Shown here one piece after another: positions 33,389 to 41,532 of a DNA stretch of 64,000 nucleotides. Source of the DNA: Chloroflexi bacterium UBA4730 (lineage in GTDB: Bacteria; Chloroflexota; Limnocylindria; P2-11E). The stretch covers positions 7,170 through 71,169 of the forward strand of contig DHJC01000056.1 of NCBI GenBank assembly GCA_002404155.1, in the 5' to 3' direction. The notes under the pieces are model-generated. The model was not told where the DNA came from. It did not search any database and saw only the letters and a list, made by a program, of their open reading frames with translations. A program made the position numbers and the translations under genes. How positions within the stretch are numbered: the first letter of the stretch is position 1; every line of letters starts with the position of its first letter.

Positions 33389-34878
33389 GTGGCCGCGCGG
33401 TTCGCTCGCAGATGCGCTCTCCTCTTCGTGCTCTTGATCACGACCCCATTCTGGTGTGCGCCTGCAGTACGGTCGAGCGTGAGCTCTGTCCTCTTGCCGC
33501 CTAACGACCGACCGAGCCAGGCGACCGCGATCTCCGATCCGCTCAACTGCACCGACCGCGCGACGCTGCCGCAGGTCGACAACGTCACGGTCGCGACGTG
33601 GTCGCCCGACTCCACTGCGATCGCGCTCGTGCGCGTTGCGACCGTGCCGTCCAAGACCACGGTCACCGGCTACGAAGAGGATCAGCGCGTCGACGTGATG
33701 AACGTGGCGACCGGCGCGATCCGTGAGCTCGGCCATGGCAACCGGCCGTCGTGGTCCGCGTCCGGCGCATACCTCGCGTACTGGAACTCAGACGCACGAT
33801 CCACGTCCTGCACTCGGGCGAGATCGTGGCCAAGATCGACGCGTCGCAGCCCGGCCTCGGCTGGAATGGCGACGCCCTCCTGTATTGGTTCGACGACGAG
33901 ATCCGCACCTGGGATTCGGGCGTGAGCTGGACCCTGGCCCGCGTCCAGACCGATCTCGCGCCTCACTACCCGTACGACGACGCGTACTTCAGCGCCGACG
34001 GCACCCAGTTCACGATCACCCGCTACTCGTACGACGGGACGAGCTGGCGCGATGTCGGGACGACCGCCACCGGCGCGATGGCCCCGATCGGCGACGGGAA
34101 CACGACGTTCACCGAATGGTCTCCGCGCGGCGCGACGCTGCTCCTGCGCTCCGCGACGGCGCTCACGCTGCGCGTCGCGGACGGCAGCGTGCAGAACGCG
34201 GCGCTCGCGAGCTTCCGCGGCCCGGTCCACGGCTGGGCCGCCGACGGCCGGCTGTTCGTCGGCGCGATGTCCGCGACGGTCCCGGGCGGGAACGCGTTCG
34301 ACCGCTTCCCGGTCTGGAACGGCGACGACGACGCGATCGCGACCATCCCGAACTTGCTCGGCTCGCGTTCGTTCAGCCCCGACGGGCGCTGGTTCGCCGG
34401 CGTCAGCCGCACCGACCTGTATTCGACGCGGCTCGAGCTGTACCGCTGCGGCGTCGTGAGCGGTGAAGGGATCGACCTGCGCTCCGACACCGCGTCACGG
34501 TCGCGCGCCCAGCGCATCGCGAGCGATGGCCGTCGCTTCGTCCGTCCGGTCGCAGGGGCGATCACCCAGTTCCTCCAGGGCAGCCACACCGGCATCGACG
34601 TGGCCGCACCGGTGGGCTCGATCCTCGTCGCCTCGGACGACGGGGTCATCGACGCGGTCGGCTGGGTGCCGGTGGGCGGCTTCCGGGTCTGCGTCATGCA
34701 CGCCGGCGGTCTCGAGAGCTGCGACTACCACACGTCGCTCCCGCTCGTGGGCATCGGCGACCACGTCGTGCGCGATCAGCCGGTCGCGCTCGTCGGGATG
34801 ACGGGCCTCACCACCGGCCCGCACGTGCACTGGGAAGCGAAGCTCGACGGCCGGATCGTGGACCCGCTCGCGCAGTGA
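33389..34878 (+). pseudogene. Secreted M23 metallopeptidase with propeller-like N-terminus, frameshifted
   Basis: Two overlapping frames together make one protein of about 495 aa. Frame 1 (GTG at 33389) codes a signal peptide (ARRCALLFVLLITTPF) and TolB/WD40-like repeats up to AYLAYWNSD. The protein then continues in another frame from RTIHVLHSGEIVAKID. The shift lies at about 33785-33800 and fits loss of one base. The C-terminal LytM/M23 domain is intact: HTGID (zinc His and Asp), CDYHTS and GPHVHWE. M23 enzymes cut peptidoglycan cross-links. A sequencing or assembly error would also explain it; otherwise the gene is broken. Confidence 0.8.
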
Positions 34879-34882
34879 CCGC

Positions 34883-35575
34883 CTAGAGGTCGTCCAGCGC
34901 GCCCGCGCGGCGCGCGCGCTCCTGCGCGTCGATCCACGTCTTCTCGATCACGAACGGCTGCCACAGGCTCGCGGCCACCCGCTCGATCTCGTCGTCGGAG
35001 TACGGCTGCGGCTCGCCGATGGTCAGCGCGTACGCCAGCCGCTTCGCGTTCTCCTCGAGGTACAGCGACAGCGTCACGCAGCGCGGGACGTCCTCGGCCA
35101 CCACCGCGACGCCGTGCCCGCGGAGGAGGACGGCGCGGTGGTCCTTGAGGTCCTTCGCGAGCGCCCGCCCCTGCTCGTCGTTCCGAACCAGATCGGGATC
35201 GTCGTACACCGGCACGACCTTCCCGAACGGCGCGCCGGCGTTGAACGCGGTGATGAGCGGCTTGCCCACCGTCGCGAACGCGGTGGCCGCGAGCGGATGG
35301 AAGTGCGACACGCTCCGGACCTCCGGCCGCGCGCGATAGCAGCCAAGGTGCAGCGGCGTCTCGGCCGGCGGCTCGCCGCTCACGACCGTCCCGTCGGCGA
35401 CCTTCACGACGGCGACCTGCGCCGGCGTGACCGAGACGCGCGACGAGCGGCGGCCGTTGATGTACGTGAGGTCGCCCTCGCGCAGGCTGATGTGCCCGTG
35501 CATGTCGAACAGGCCGGCGACCGCCATCACGCGACACGCGAGCGCGACGAGCGCGCGGCTCTCGGCCTCGCTCAC
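34883..35575 (-). CDS. Class II aldolase/adducin family protein
   Basis: 230 aa from the GTG at 35575 with GGAAGGC upstream. Metal-site motifs of the fuculose/ribulose-phosphate aldolase fold: NISLR-like GHISLREGD, SHFHPLA (two His) and LLRGHGVAV (third His). Besides sugar-phosphate aldolases the family includes decarboxylases of dihydroxy-aromatic acids such as 3,4-dihydroxyphthalate, which would suit this neighbourhood. Co-transcribed with the flavin reductase-like gene 16 bases upstream. Substrate not decidable from sequence. Confidence 0.82.
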   Translation of the reverse strand: MSEAESRALVALACRVMAVAGLFDMHGHISLREGDLTYINGRRSSRVSVTPAQVAVVKVADGTVVSGEPPAETPLHLGCYRARPEVRSVSHFHPLAATAFATVGKPLITAFNAGAPFGKVVPVYDDPDLVRNDEQGRALAKDLKDHRAVLLRGHGVAVVAEDVPRCVTLSLYLEENAKRLAYALTIGEPQPYSDDEIERVAASLWQPFVIEKTWIDAQERARRAGALDDL

Positions 35576-35591
35576 GGAGCCTTCCGCTCGA

Positions 35592-36137
35592 TCAAATGGG
35601 GTAGCCCTCCGGCGCCTCCGGGCTCGTGTCGTGCCCGATCTGGGCGTAGCGACGGCGGAACCGCAGCAGCACGTCGACCTTGGCCGGATCGACCTGATAC
35701 GCGACGACCTCGCCGGTGAACAGGAGATGGTCGCCGCTCTCGCGCGAGTCGCGGACCTTGCACCAGAGCACCGCGATGCTGCCGGCGACCCCCGGCGCGC
35801 CGCCGGCGTCGGGAGGCGCCTCGAGCAGCGGGACCTGCAGCGTGGCGAACTTGTCCGGGCCGTCGGCGGAGCGGCCGGCACGCTCGGCGATGTCCTGCTG
35901 TGACGCGTCAAGGACCGAGACGCTGAACGCGCCGGTCTTCTGGATCAGCGTGCAGGTGCGGCTTCCTGGGTGCCAGGCGATCGCGACCATCGGTGGGACC
36001 AAGGACACGTACATCGCGGTGCCGGTCGCGCACGACCGCTCGGGTCCGTCCGCGGCGCCGATGATCGTCACCCCGTGCGGGATCCAGGACAGCGCCGCGC
36101 GGGCGACCGCGAAGCGATCGCTCGTCTTTTCGGCCAT
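35592..36137 (-). CDS. Flavin reductase-like (FMN split-barrel) protein
   Basis: 181 aa. The fold is shown by ALSWIPHGVTIIGA at residues 15-28, the FMN-binding TAMYVSLVPPMVAIAWH stretch and FSVSVLDASQQDIAE. Such proteins reduce FMN/FAD for two-component monooxygenases or act as oxygenases themselves. No partner oxygenase is adjacent. The ATG at 36137 faces site C, so it may be co-regulated with the binding-protein gene on the other strand. Related in fold to the remnant at 1570. Confidence 0.8.
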   Translation of the reverse strand: MAEKTSDRFAVARAALSWIPHGVTIIGAADGPERSCATGTAMYVSLVPPMVAIAWHPGSRTCTLIQKTGAFSVSVLDASQQDIAERAGRSADGPDKFATLQVPLLEAPPDAGGAPGVAGSIAVLWCKVRDSRESGDHLLFTGEVVAYQVDPAKVDVLLRFRRRYAQIGHDTSPEAPEGYPI

Positions 36138-36162
36138 TCGGCGAGGCTAGCAGGAATGGTCG

Positions 36163-36177
36163 AATGGTCTGATAATT
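36163..36177. promoter_or_regulatory. Putative FCD-GntR operator, site C (AATGGTCTGATAATT)
   Basis: One perfect half AATGGT and a degenerate half ATAATT. It overlaps GATAAT at 36171-36176, a plausible plus-strand -10 for the binding-protein gene starting at 36207. A second AATGGT half-site lies at 36155-36160. Placed in the 69-base divergent region between the flavin reductase-like gene and the binding-protein gene, it could control both. Confidence 0.5.
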
Positions 36178-36206
36178 CCGCGGTCGCGCGCTAGGGAGAT
36201 GGGCAG

Positions 36207-37253
36207 ATGCGGTCGAGCTTCGCGCTCCGAGCTTTCGCCATCGCGATCAGCGTGGTCGTCGTCACCGGATGCGGAGGTGGCACGGGCACACCCGCGGCCG
36301 TCACGAGCCCCACCGCGTCATCCGCCGCGGCGAGCACAGCGCCCGCGCCGGTGAAGGTGCGCGCCGCGTACGGCAACGTGACCCCGGCGAACCTCGCGCC
36401 GTTCTACGCGAAGGAGAAGGGCATCTTCCTCCAGAACGGACTCGACGTGGACCTGTCGCTCATCGACGGCGGCGGCAAGGCCATGGCTGCGCTCCTCGGG
36501 AGCTCGGTGGACATCGCGCAGCTCGGCGGCACCGAGACGATGAGCGCGTTCGTGGGCGGCGGCGACGTCGAAGCGGTGACCCTCTTCGTCCCCGTGTCGC
36601 CGTGGGTGCTCATGGCGCCGGCGAGCTACACCGGTCCGAACGACCTCAAGGGCAAGACCGTCGGCGTCGCGTCCAAGGGCGGCTCGTCAGAGGTGGCCGC
36701 GAACCAGGCGATCGAGAAGCTCGGGCTGACGCTGACCGACGTGTCGATCCTCTCGACCGGCTCGACGGCGAACCTCACCGCGGCGATGCTCGCGAACCAG
36801 GTCTACGCGGGCCCGGGCCATCCGCCGGACACAGCCGCGCTGGTCAAGGCCGGCTACAAGGTGATCATGGATCTCGCCGCCCAGAAGGTTCCGGCGGTCG
36901 AGAACTGCACCATCGTGACGAAGAAGTACGCGACCGAGCACAAGAACGTCCTCCAGAAGTACGTCGACTCGCTCGTCCAGGCGATCGTGGCGATGAAGAA
37001 GGACAAGGCCGGCACGCTGCCGGTCATGTCGAAGCTCCTCAACGTCACCGACCAGGACGCCCTGTCGCAGACGTACGACTACTACGTCACCCAGATCTTC
37101 CCGGTCTACCCGGAGGTCACCCCGGACGCCTGGACCTACAGCCGGGATGAGCTCGCGAAGACGAACGCCGCGGTGAAGGGACTCGACGTGACCACGGTCA
37201 TCGACAACTCGTTCGTGAAGGACGCCGAGGCCCGCAAGGTCGGCGGCAGTTAG
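36207..37253 (+). CDS. NMT1/TauA-type ABC substrate-binding lipoprotein (copy 1)
   Basis: 348 aa. Signal peptide with lipobox VVVVTGC, then a Thr/Ala/Ser linker. The mature protein starts VKVRAAYGNVTPANLAPFYAKEKGIF and has the NMT1 pattern GLDVDLSLIDGGGKAMAALLGSSVDIAQLGG and LKGKTVGVASKGG. This family binds thiamine precursors, sulfonates, nitrate or aromatic carboxylates. No permease or ATPase gene is attached; it may share the pair at 42603-44278. GGGAG lies 10 bases before the ATG. Ends 4 bases into the convergent molybdenum-hydroxylase gene. Confidence 0.85.
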   Translation: MRSSFALRAFAIAISVVVVTGCGGGTGTPAAVTSPTASSAAASTAPAPVKVRAAYGNVTPANLAPFYAKEKGIFLQNGLDVDLSLIDGGGKAMAALLGSSVDIAQLGGTETMSAFVGGGDVEAVTLFVPVSPWVLMAPASYTGPNDLKGKTVGVASKGGSSEVAANQAIEKLGLTLTDVSILSTGSTANLTAAMLANQVYAGPGHPPDTAALVKAGYKVIMDLAAQKVPAVENCTIVTKKYATEHKNVLQKYVDSLVQAIVAMKKDKAGTLPVMSKLLNVTDQDALSQTYDYYVTQIFPVYPEVTPDAWTYSRDELAKTNAAVKGLDVTTVIDNSFVKDAEARKVGGS

Positions 37254-39397
37254 GAGCCACGCAGCGCGCGCCACACCCTCTCGGCAGTGACCGGGAGGGT
37301 GTGGACGCGCGCACCGCTCGCGTCGTGCACCGCGTTCGCCACCGCCGCGGGCACCCCGGGATTCACCAGCTCCCCCGCCGATCGCGCGCCGTACGGGCCG
37401 ACGCCGTGGTCGTTGCTCAGGTGGACGATCCGCAGCGGCGGCACGTCCGCGATGGTCGGCAGCTTGTAGTCGCCGAGGTTCGCCGCGCGAACCCGGCCCT
37501 CGCTGAGCGCCAGGTCCTCCGTCAGGGCCTGACCGAGGCCATACACGAACCCGCCCTCGAGCTGCCCGCGCAGGCCGACCGGGTTGATGGCGCGCCCGAT
37601 GTCGACGGCGAGCACCGCTCGGAGCACGCGCACCGTGCCGGTCTCGGCATCGACGGCGACCTCGATCGCGTGCGCGCACGCGCCGTGGTCGGCTGCGGTC
37701 GCGTCGAACCTCGTGCTGACCTCCAACCCCTCACCCGCGGAAAGGGCCCGCGCCGCGTCCGCCACGGATCGCCCGCCGAGCTTCTCCTGCAACGCCTGCG
37801 CCGCGGCGAGCGCCGCGCCGCCGTGCACCGGCGTGACGCGGCTGCCGCCGATGCCCGGGTCCGGCGGGCCCTCGGTCGAGAGCCGGCGCACGCGCACGGT
37901 CAGCGGATCGACGCCCAGCGTTGCCGCGACGATCCGCTGGATCAGGGTGTGCTGCCCGCCGCCCTGGTCCCCCACGCCGGTCCGCACCTCGATGGTCCCA
38001 TCGCGGTCGAGGCGAAGCGAGATCGTCGCGCTGCCGCGGCCCACGTGGCGCACGCCGAGCGCGAACCCGATGCCTCGCCCGACGGTGCGCGGCGCATCGG
38101 CGCCGATCTCGGTCGCGGCGCGATCGAGCAGCGCGCCAAGGTCTGGCCCGTGCCATGGTTCGCCGGTCGTGGTCGGATCGCCGGCGCGGGCGACGTTGCG
38201 CCGTCGCAGCTCGAGCGGCGTGAGGCCGAGCTCCCGCGCGATGAGATCGAGGTGCGACTCCGACGCGAAGACGTTCTGCGGCTGTCCGGGCGCGCGCATG
38301 TGCCCGCCGGGCACCTGATTCGTGTACACGGTCGCCGCCTCGTGGCGCGCCGCGGGCACGCGATAGCCCTCGAGCGTCGACACGCCGCCCTCGACCAGGA
38401 GCCGCACCGTCGGCTTGCCCGCGGCGTACGCGCCACCGTCGAACAGCGCATGCGACTCGTGCGCGACGATGCGGCCGTCGGCATCGACGCCGGTGCGGAG
38501 CCGGATCCGCGACGAATGGCGGGGGTTCGTGGTCGTGAGCTCGTCGGCGTACCGCGTGACCGCGCGCACCGGGTGCCCGGTCGCCTTCGCGAGGTGATAG
38601 AGGACGAACTCGTCGGTCGAGAGGCCCTTGGCGCCGAAGTCGCCGCCGATCGTCCCGTTGTCGACGACGATCCGCTCGCGCGCGAGCCCGAGCGTCGCGG
38701 CCATCTGATCCCGCAGGTTGAACGGCGCCTTGTTCGTCGAGACGACGCGCACGCGGTCGCCCTCGAGCCACACGATCGCGGCCCGCGGCTCGAGCGGGGC
38801 CTGATGGATGCGCGGCGTCGTGAACTCGTGCTCGAAGATCCACGCGGCGTGAGCGAACGCCGCGTCCACGTCGCCATGCGACTCTGCGACGTGGCCCTGG
38901 TGGTTCGGGTGCGGCACCGCGGGACGCTCGCCGCGGCCCTCGAGGAAGCGATACGTCGCGGCGTCGGGGTGCAGCACCGGCGCGTCGGCGCGGAGCGCGT
39001 CCTCCATGTCGAGGAGCGCCGGGAGCTCCTCGTACTCGACAGCGATCAGGCGGACCGCTTCCTCGGCGATCTCGCGCGAGTCGGCCGCGACCGCGGCGAC
39101 CCGATCGCCGATGAACAGCACGCGGTCCCAGCAGAGCACCGGCCAGTCCTGCAGCCTGCGGCCGAGGCGCTCGCCGCGGACGTCCGCGCCGGTGAGGACC
39201 GCGCGCACGCCCGCGAGTACCCGGGCGCGGCCGGTGTCGACCGACGCGATGCGCGCGTGCGGATACGGGCTCCGCGCGAAGGCGGCCTGCAGCGCGCCGG
39301 GCACGTCGAGGTCGGCGGTGTACTTCGCCGCGCCGGTCGTCTTGGCCTCGCCGTCGATGCGGCGCTCCGGCCGGTCGAGCAGGTCCAGACGGTTCAT
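37250..39397 (-). CDS. Xanthine dehydrogenase/CoxL-family molybdenum subunit
   Basis: 715 aa large subunit of a molybdenum hydroxylase. RRIDGEAKTTGAAKYTADLDVPG and YPHARI open the first domain. GGDFGAKGLSTDEF is the molybdopterin loop, AGGSTLEGYRVPA-like and PGGHMRAPGQPQNVFASE follow, GVGDQGGGQHTLIQRI is the second cofactor loop, and YGARSAGELVNPGVPAAVANAV holds the C-terminal catalytic Glu region. The CO-dehydrogenase active-site Cys loop is not seen, so a hydroxylase or acyl-CoA reductase of the 4-hydroxybenzoyl-CoA-reductase type is more likely. Forms one operon with the G, M and S genes. Confidence 0.85.
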   Translation of the reverse strand: MNRLDLLDRPERRIDGEAKTTGAAKYTADLDVPGALQAAFARSPYPHARIASVDTGRARVLAGVRAVLTGADVRGERLGRRLQDWPVLCWDRVLFIGDRVAAVAADSREIAEEAVRLIAVEYEELPALLDMEDALRADAPVLHPDAATYRFLEGRGERPAVPHPNHQGHVAESHGDVDAAFAHAAWIFEHEFTTPRIHQAPLEPRAAIVWLEGDRVRVVSTNKAPFNLRDQMAATLGLARERIVVDNGTIGGDFGAKGLSTDEFVLYHLAKATGHPVRAVTRYADELTTTNPRHSSRIRLRTGVDADGRIVAHESHALFDGGAYAAGKPTVRLLVEGGVSTLEGYRVPAARHEAATVYTNQVPGGHMRAPGQPQNVFASESHLDLIARELGLTPLELRRRNVARAGDPTTTGEPWHGPDLGALLDRAATEIGADAPRTVGRGIGFALGVRHVGRGSATISLRLDRDGTIEVRTGVGDQGGGQHTLIQRIVAATLGVDPLTVRVRRLSTEGPPDPGIGGSRVTPVHGGAALAAAQALQEKLGGRSVADAARALSAGEGLEVSTRFDATAADHGACAHAIEVAVDAETGTVRVLRAVLAVDIGRAINPVGLRGQLEGGFVYGLGQALTEDLALSEGRVRAANLGDYKLPTIADVPPLRIVHLSNDHGVGPYGARSAGELVNPGVPAAVANAVHDASGARVHTLPVTAERVWRALRGS

Positions 39398-39837
39398 CGC
39401 GCCGCTACCGTCGCGCGGAGACAGTCGGCGAATCCGGCGAGCACCTTGTCCGCCTGCCGCGCGATGAGGGGCTGGCCGAGCTCGCCGATGCGGCCGAGGA
39501 TTGCGATGTCGCTCGACACGCGGAGCTCCGTGGGCGCGTCACCGCTCACGGCGAGATCGACGAACGCGCGTACCGCGCCGCCAATCCGCTGATCCGCCGC
39601 GTCGGCCCGAAGGCGCGCCGTCCCAGCGGCCTCGTCGCGCGATTCGATCGCAACCGTTCCGGCGAGCGCGAGCTTCACTGGGCCGACGCGCACGTCCAAG
39701 GTACCGCGCACGCCGTCGCCCGCCGGCGCGATGTCGCGCGTTCCTGGCACGCAGCGCGCGGCGACCGGCAGGTCCATGAGCACGGCCCACACCTTGGCGC
39801 GCGGCGCATCGACGGTCACGCGGTGGTCGAGCTTCAC
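39394..39837 (-). CDS. CoxG-like SRPBCC protein
   Basis: 147 aa from the GTG at 39837, overlapping the FAD-subunit stop as GTGA; its own stop overlaps the large-subunit ATG as ATGA. KLDHRVTVDAPRAKVWAVLMDLPVAARCVPGTRDI and GVRGTLDVRVGPVKLALAGTV are the CoxG start. CoxG helps assemble or anchor carbon-monoxide-dehydrogenase-type enzymes to the membrane. Its position inside the L-M-S operon fits that role. Confidence 0.85.
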   Translation of the reverse strand: MKLDHRVTVDAPRAKVWAVLMDLPVAARCVPGTRDIAPAGDGVRGTLDVRVGPVKLALAGTVAIESRDEAAGTARLRADAADQRIGGAVRAFVDLAVSGDAPTELRVSSDIAILGRIGELGQPLIARQADKVLAGFADCLRATVAAR

Positions 39838-40685
39838 GCGACCTCGCGCAGCGCTCGCGCGGTCCAGACGCCGGCCATCGCGCGCTTGTACTCGGCGCTC
39901 CCGCGCAGGTCGTCGATGGGATCCGTCGCCGCTGCCGCGAGCGCCGCGGCTTCGCGGATCGCGGCATCGTCCAGCCGGCGGCGGAGGAGCGACCGCTCGG
40001 CGGCGCGGGCCCGGAGCGGCACCGGACCCGCGCCGCCGAGGGCGATCCGCGCGTGCGTGCACGCGCCGGTCGCATCGGTCGCGACCACCGCCGCCACCGA
40101 GACGGTGGCGTAGTCGTCGAGCGTCGCAGGCAGGAACTTCTTGTACGTCGCGCGGGCACCGACCGGCAGCCGCGGAAGTTCGACGGCCACGAGGAGCTCG
40201 TCGGGCTCGAGCGACGTCTCGAAGAGGTCCACGAACAGCGCGTCGAGCGGGATGCGCCGCGCGCGGGTCTTGGACCTGGCGACCGCGACGCCGTCCAGGG
40301 CGAGCAGCGTCACCGGCGGGTCCTGCGCCGGATCCGCGTGCGCGAGGTTGCCGCCGAGCGTGGCCTGCTCCCGGATCCGCACGGTCGCGACCGCCGCGAA
40401 CGTCGAGGCGAGCGCGGCCGCATGTCCGCGAACCTCCGGAGAGCGCGCGAGGGCTCCGTGCGTCGCGAGGGCACCGAGCCGCAGGCCCTCATCGGTCGCT
40501 CCGATCGCGCGCAGCGGCGCGATGCGGCGCAGGCCGATCACGCGCGCCGGGCGGATGAGGTCCTGCTTCATGAGGATGACGATCGCCGTGCCGCCGGCCA
40601 TCACGAGCGTGTCGTCGGGATCGTCGGCCAGGAGCGCGAGCGCCTCGTCGAGCGTCTCGGGCTCGAGGTAGTCGAACGGTCTCAC
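39834..40685 (-). CDS. CoxM-like FAD-binding subunit of molybdenum hydroxylase
   Basis: 283 aa, standard CoxM/HcrB size. FDYLEPETLDEALALLADD opens the FAD domain, LVMAGGTAIVILMKQDLIRPARVIGLRRI is the first FAD-binding loop, and ATLGGNLAHADPAQDPP the second. Transfers electrons between the iron-sulfur and FAD sites of the holoenzyme. ATGA-type overlaps link it with CoxS upstream and CoxG downstream. Confidence 0.88.
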   Translation of the reverse strand: MRPFDYLEPETLDEALALLADDPDDTLVMAGGTAIVILMKQDLIRPARVIGLRRIAPLRAIGATDEGLRLGALATHGALARSPEVRGHAAALASTFAAVATVRIREQATLGGNLAHADPAQDPPVTLLALDGVAVARSKTRARRIPLDALFVDLFETSLEPDELLVAVELPRLPVGARATYKKFLPATLDDYATVSVAAVVATDATGACTHARIALGGAGPVPLRARAAERSLLRRRLDDAAIREAAALAAAATDPIDDLRGSAEYKRAMAGVWTARALREVA

Positions 40686-41134
40686 CCGGTGTCACGAGCC
40701 TTCGCGATCGCGCGCACGATCCCGTAGTAGCCGGTGCAACGGCAGAGGTTCCCCATCTGCCAATCGGTGATCTCGGCCTCGGTCGCGTCGGGCCTCGCCC
40801 GAAGGAGCGCGTCCGCGGCCATGAGCTGGCCCGAGGTGCAGATCCCGCACTGGAAGCCGCCCTCGTCGATGAACGCGACCTGCAGCGGCGACGCGAGGCC
40901 TTCGATGGTCCGGATCGCGGTGCCGTCGACCTGCGTCGCGAGCAGCAGGCACGCGGACATCGGCGCGCCATCGACCTGCACCGTACAGAGCCCGCAGGCA
41001 CCGACGGAGCAGCCGTCCTTCGTGCCGGTCGCCCCGAGATCGTCGCGCAGGAGATCGACGAGCAGCCGCTCGGCCGGGACGGTGACGTCCTGGGGCTCGC
41101 CGTTCAGGGTGAAGCGGACGCGGTGCTCGGTCAG
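40682..41134 (-). CDS. CoxS-like [2Fe-2S] subunit of molybdenum hydroxylase, CTG start
   Basis: 150 aa. Two iron-sulfur clusters: plant-type DGCSVGACGLCTVQVDGAPMSAC and C-terminal QCGICTSGQ with CRCTGYYGIV. No ATG, GTG or TTG lies between the stop of the upstream frame and the conserved FTLNGEPQDV. The CTG at 41134 overlaps that stop (TGA at 41131-41133) as CTGA and gives a start LTEHRVRFTLNGE that matches the family length. The 40 codons further upstream in this frame are a shadow of the broken oxygenase gene. Confidence 0.82.
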   Translation of the reverse strand: MTEHRVRFTLNGEPQDVTVPAERLLVDLLRDDLGATGTKDGCSVGACGLCTVQVDGAPMSACLLLATQVDGTAIRTIEGLASPLQVAFIDEGGFQCGICTSGQLMAADALLRARPDATEAEITDWQMGNLCRCTGYYGIVRAIAKARDTG

Positions 41135-41509
41135 AGGTACGTGCGCCCCTCGAGCTTGTCCGGCACCCGGAGGCCGAGGGCCGTGATCTTGGGATCCATC
41201 TGGGCGATGGAGTCCTCGCGCATCTCGCCGTTCGTGCGCGTCTTGAGACCCCACTCGATGTAGCCATCGTCGCGCGCGGAGTTCGAGCGGCCGAACATGT
41301 CGAGCCCGACGACGTACCGGTTGTCGATCGCTCGCTGTGCCGCCTCTTGGCCCTCGGGCGTCTCCATCAGCTTCTGCAGCTGCTGTTCCCCGGCGGGCCG
41401 CCGATCTCGCAATCGGCCTGGATGGTCAGGAGGCGGGTCAGCAGCTCGCCATATTCCTCCGGCATCATCCCGAAATCCTTCGGTCGATGCGGTCGGTGAA
41501 CTGCGCCAC
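41131..41509 (-). pseudogene. Remnant of a PaaA-like (phenylacetyl-CoA epoxidase family) oxygenase
   Basis: Strong AGGAGG before a GTG at 41509 starts VAQFTDRI. A frame change then gives HRPKDFGMMPEEYGELLTRLLTIQADCEIGGP, which looks like the first helices of the PaaA/PaaC diiron family. After a second frame change a 93-aa stretch ends GYIEWGLKTRTNGEMRE and ITALGLRVPD, like the PaaA C-terminus (WGLK..TN.ELR...LGL.LPD). About 120-150 residues with the iron ligands are missing between them. I call it a deletion plus frameshift pseudogene. Its last stop is the overlap point for the CTG start of coxS. Confidence 0.6.
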
Positions 41510-41532
41510 TGACCCGCCTCCTTCTTCGCCTG

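Noticed and set aside
37301..39592. Open frame of 763 codons on the plus strand
   Set aside because: Antisense to the molybdenum-hydroxylase large subunit, which has clear family motifs.
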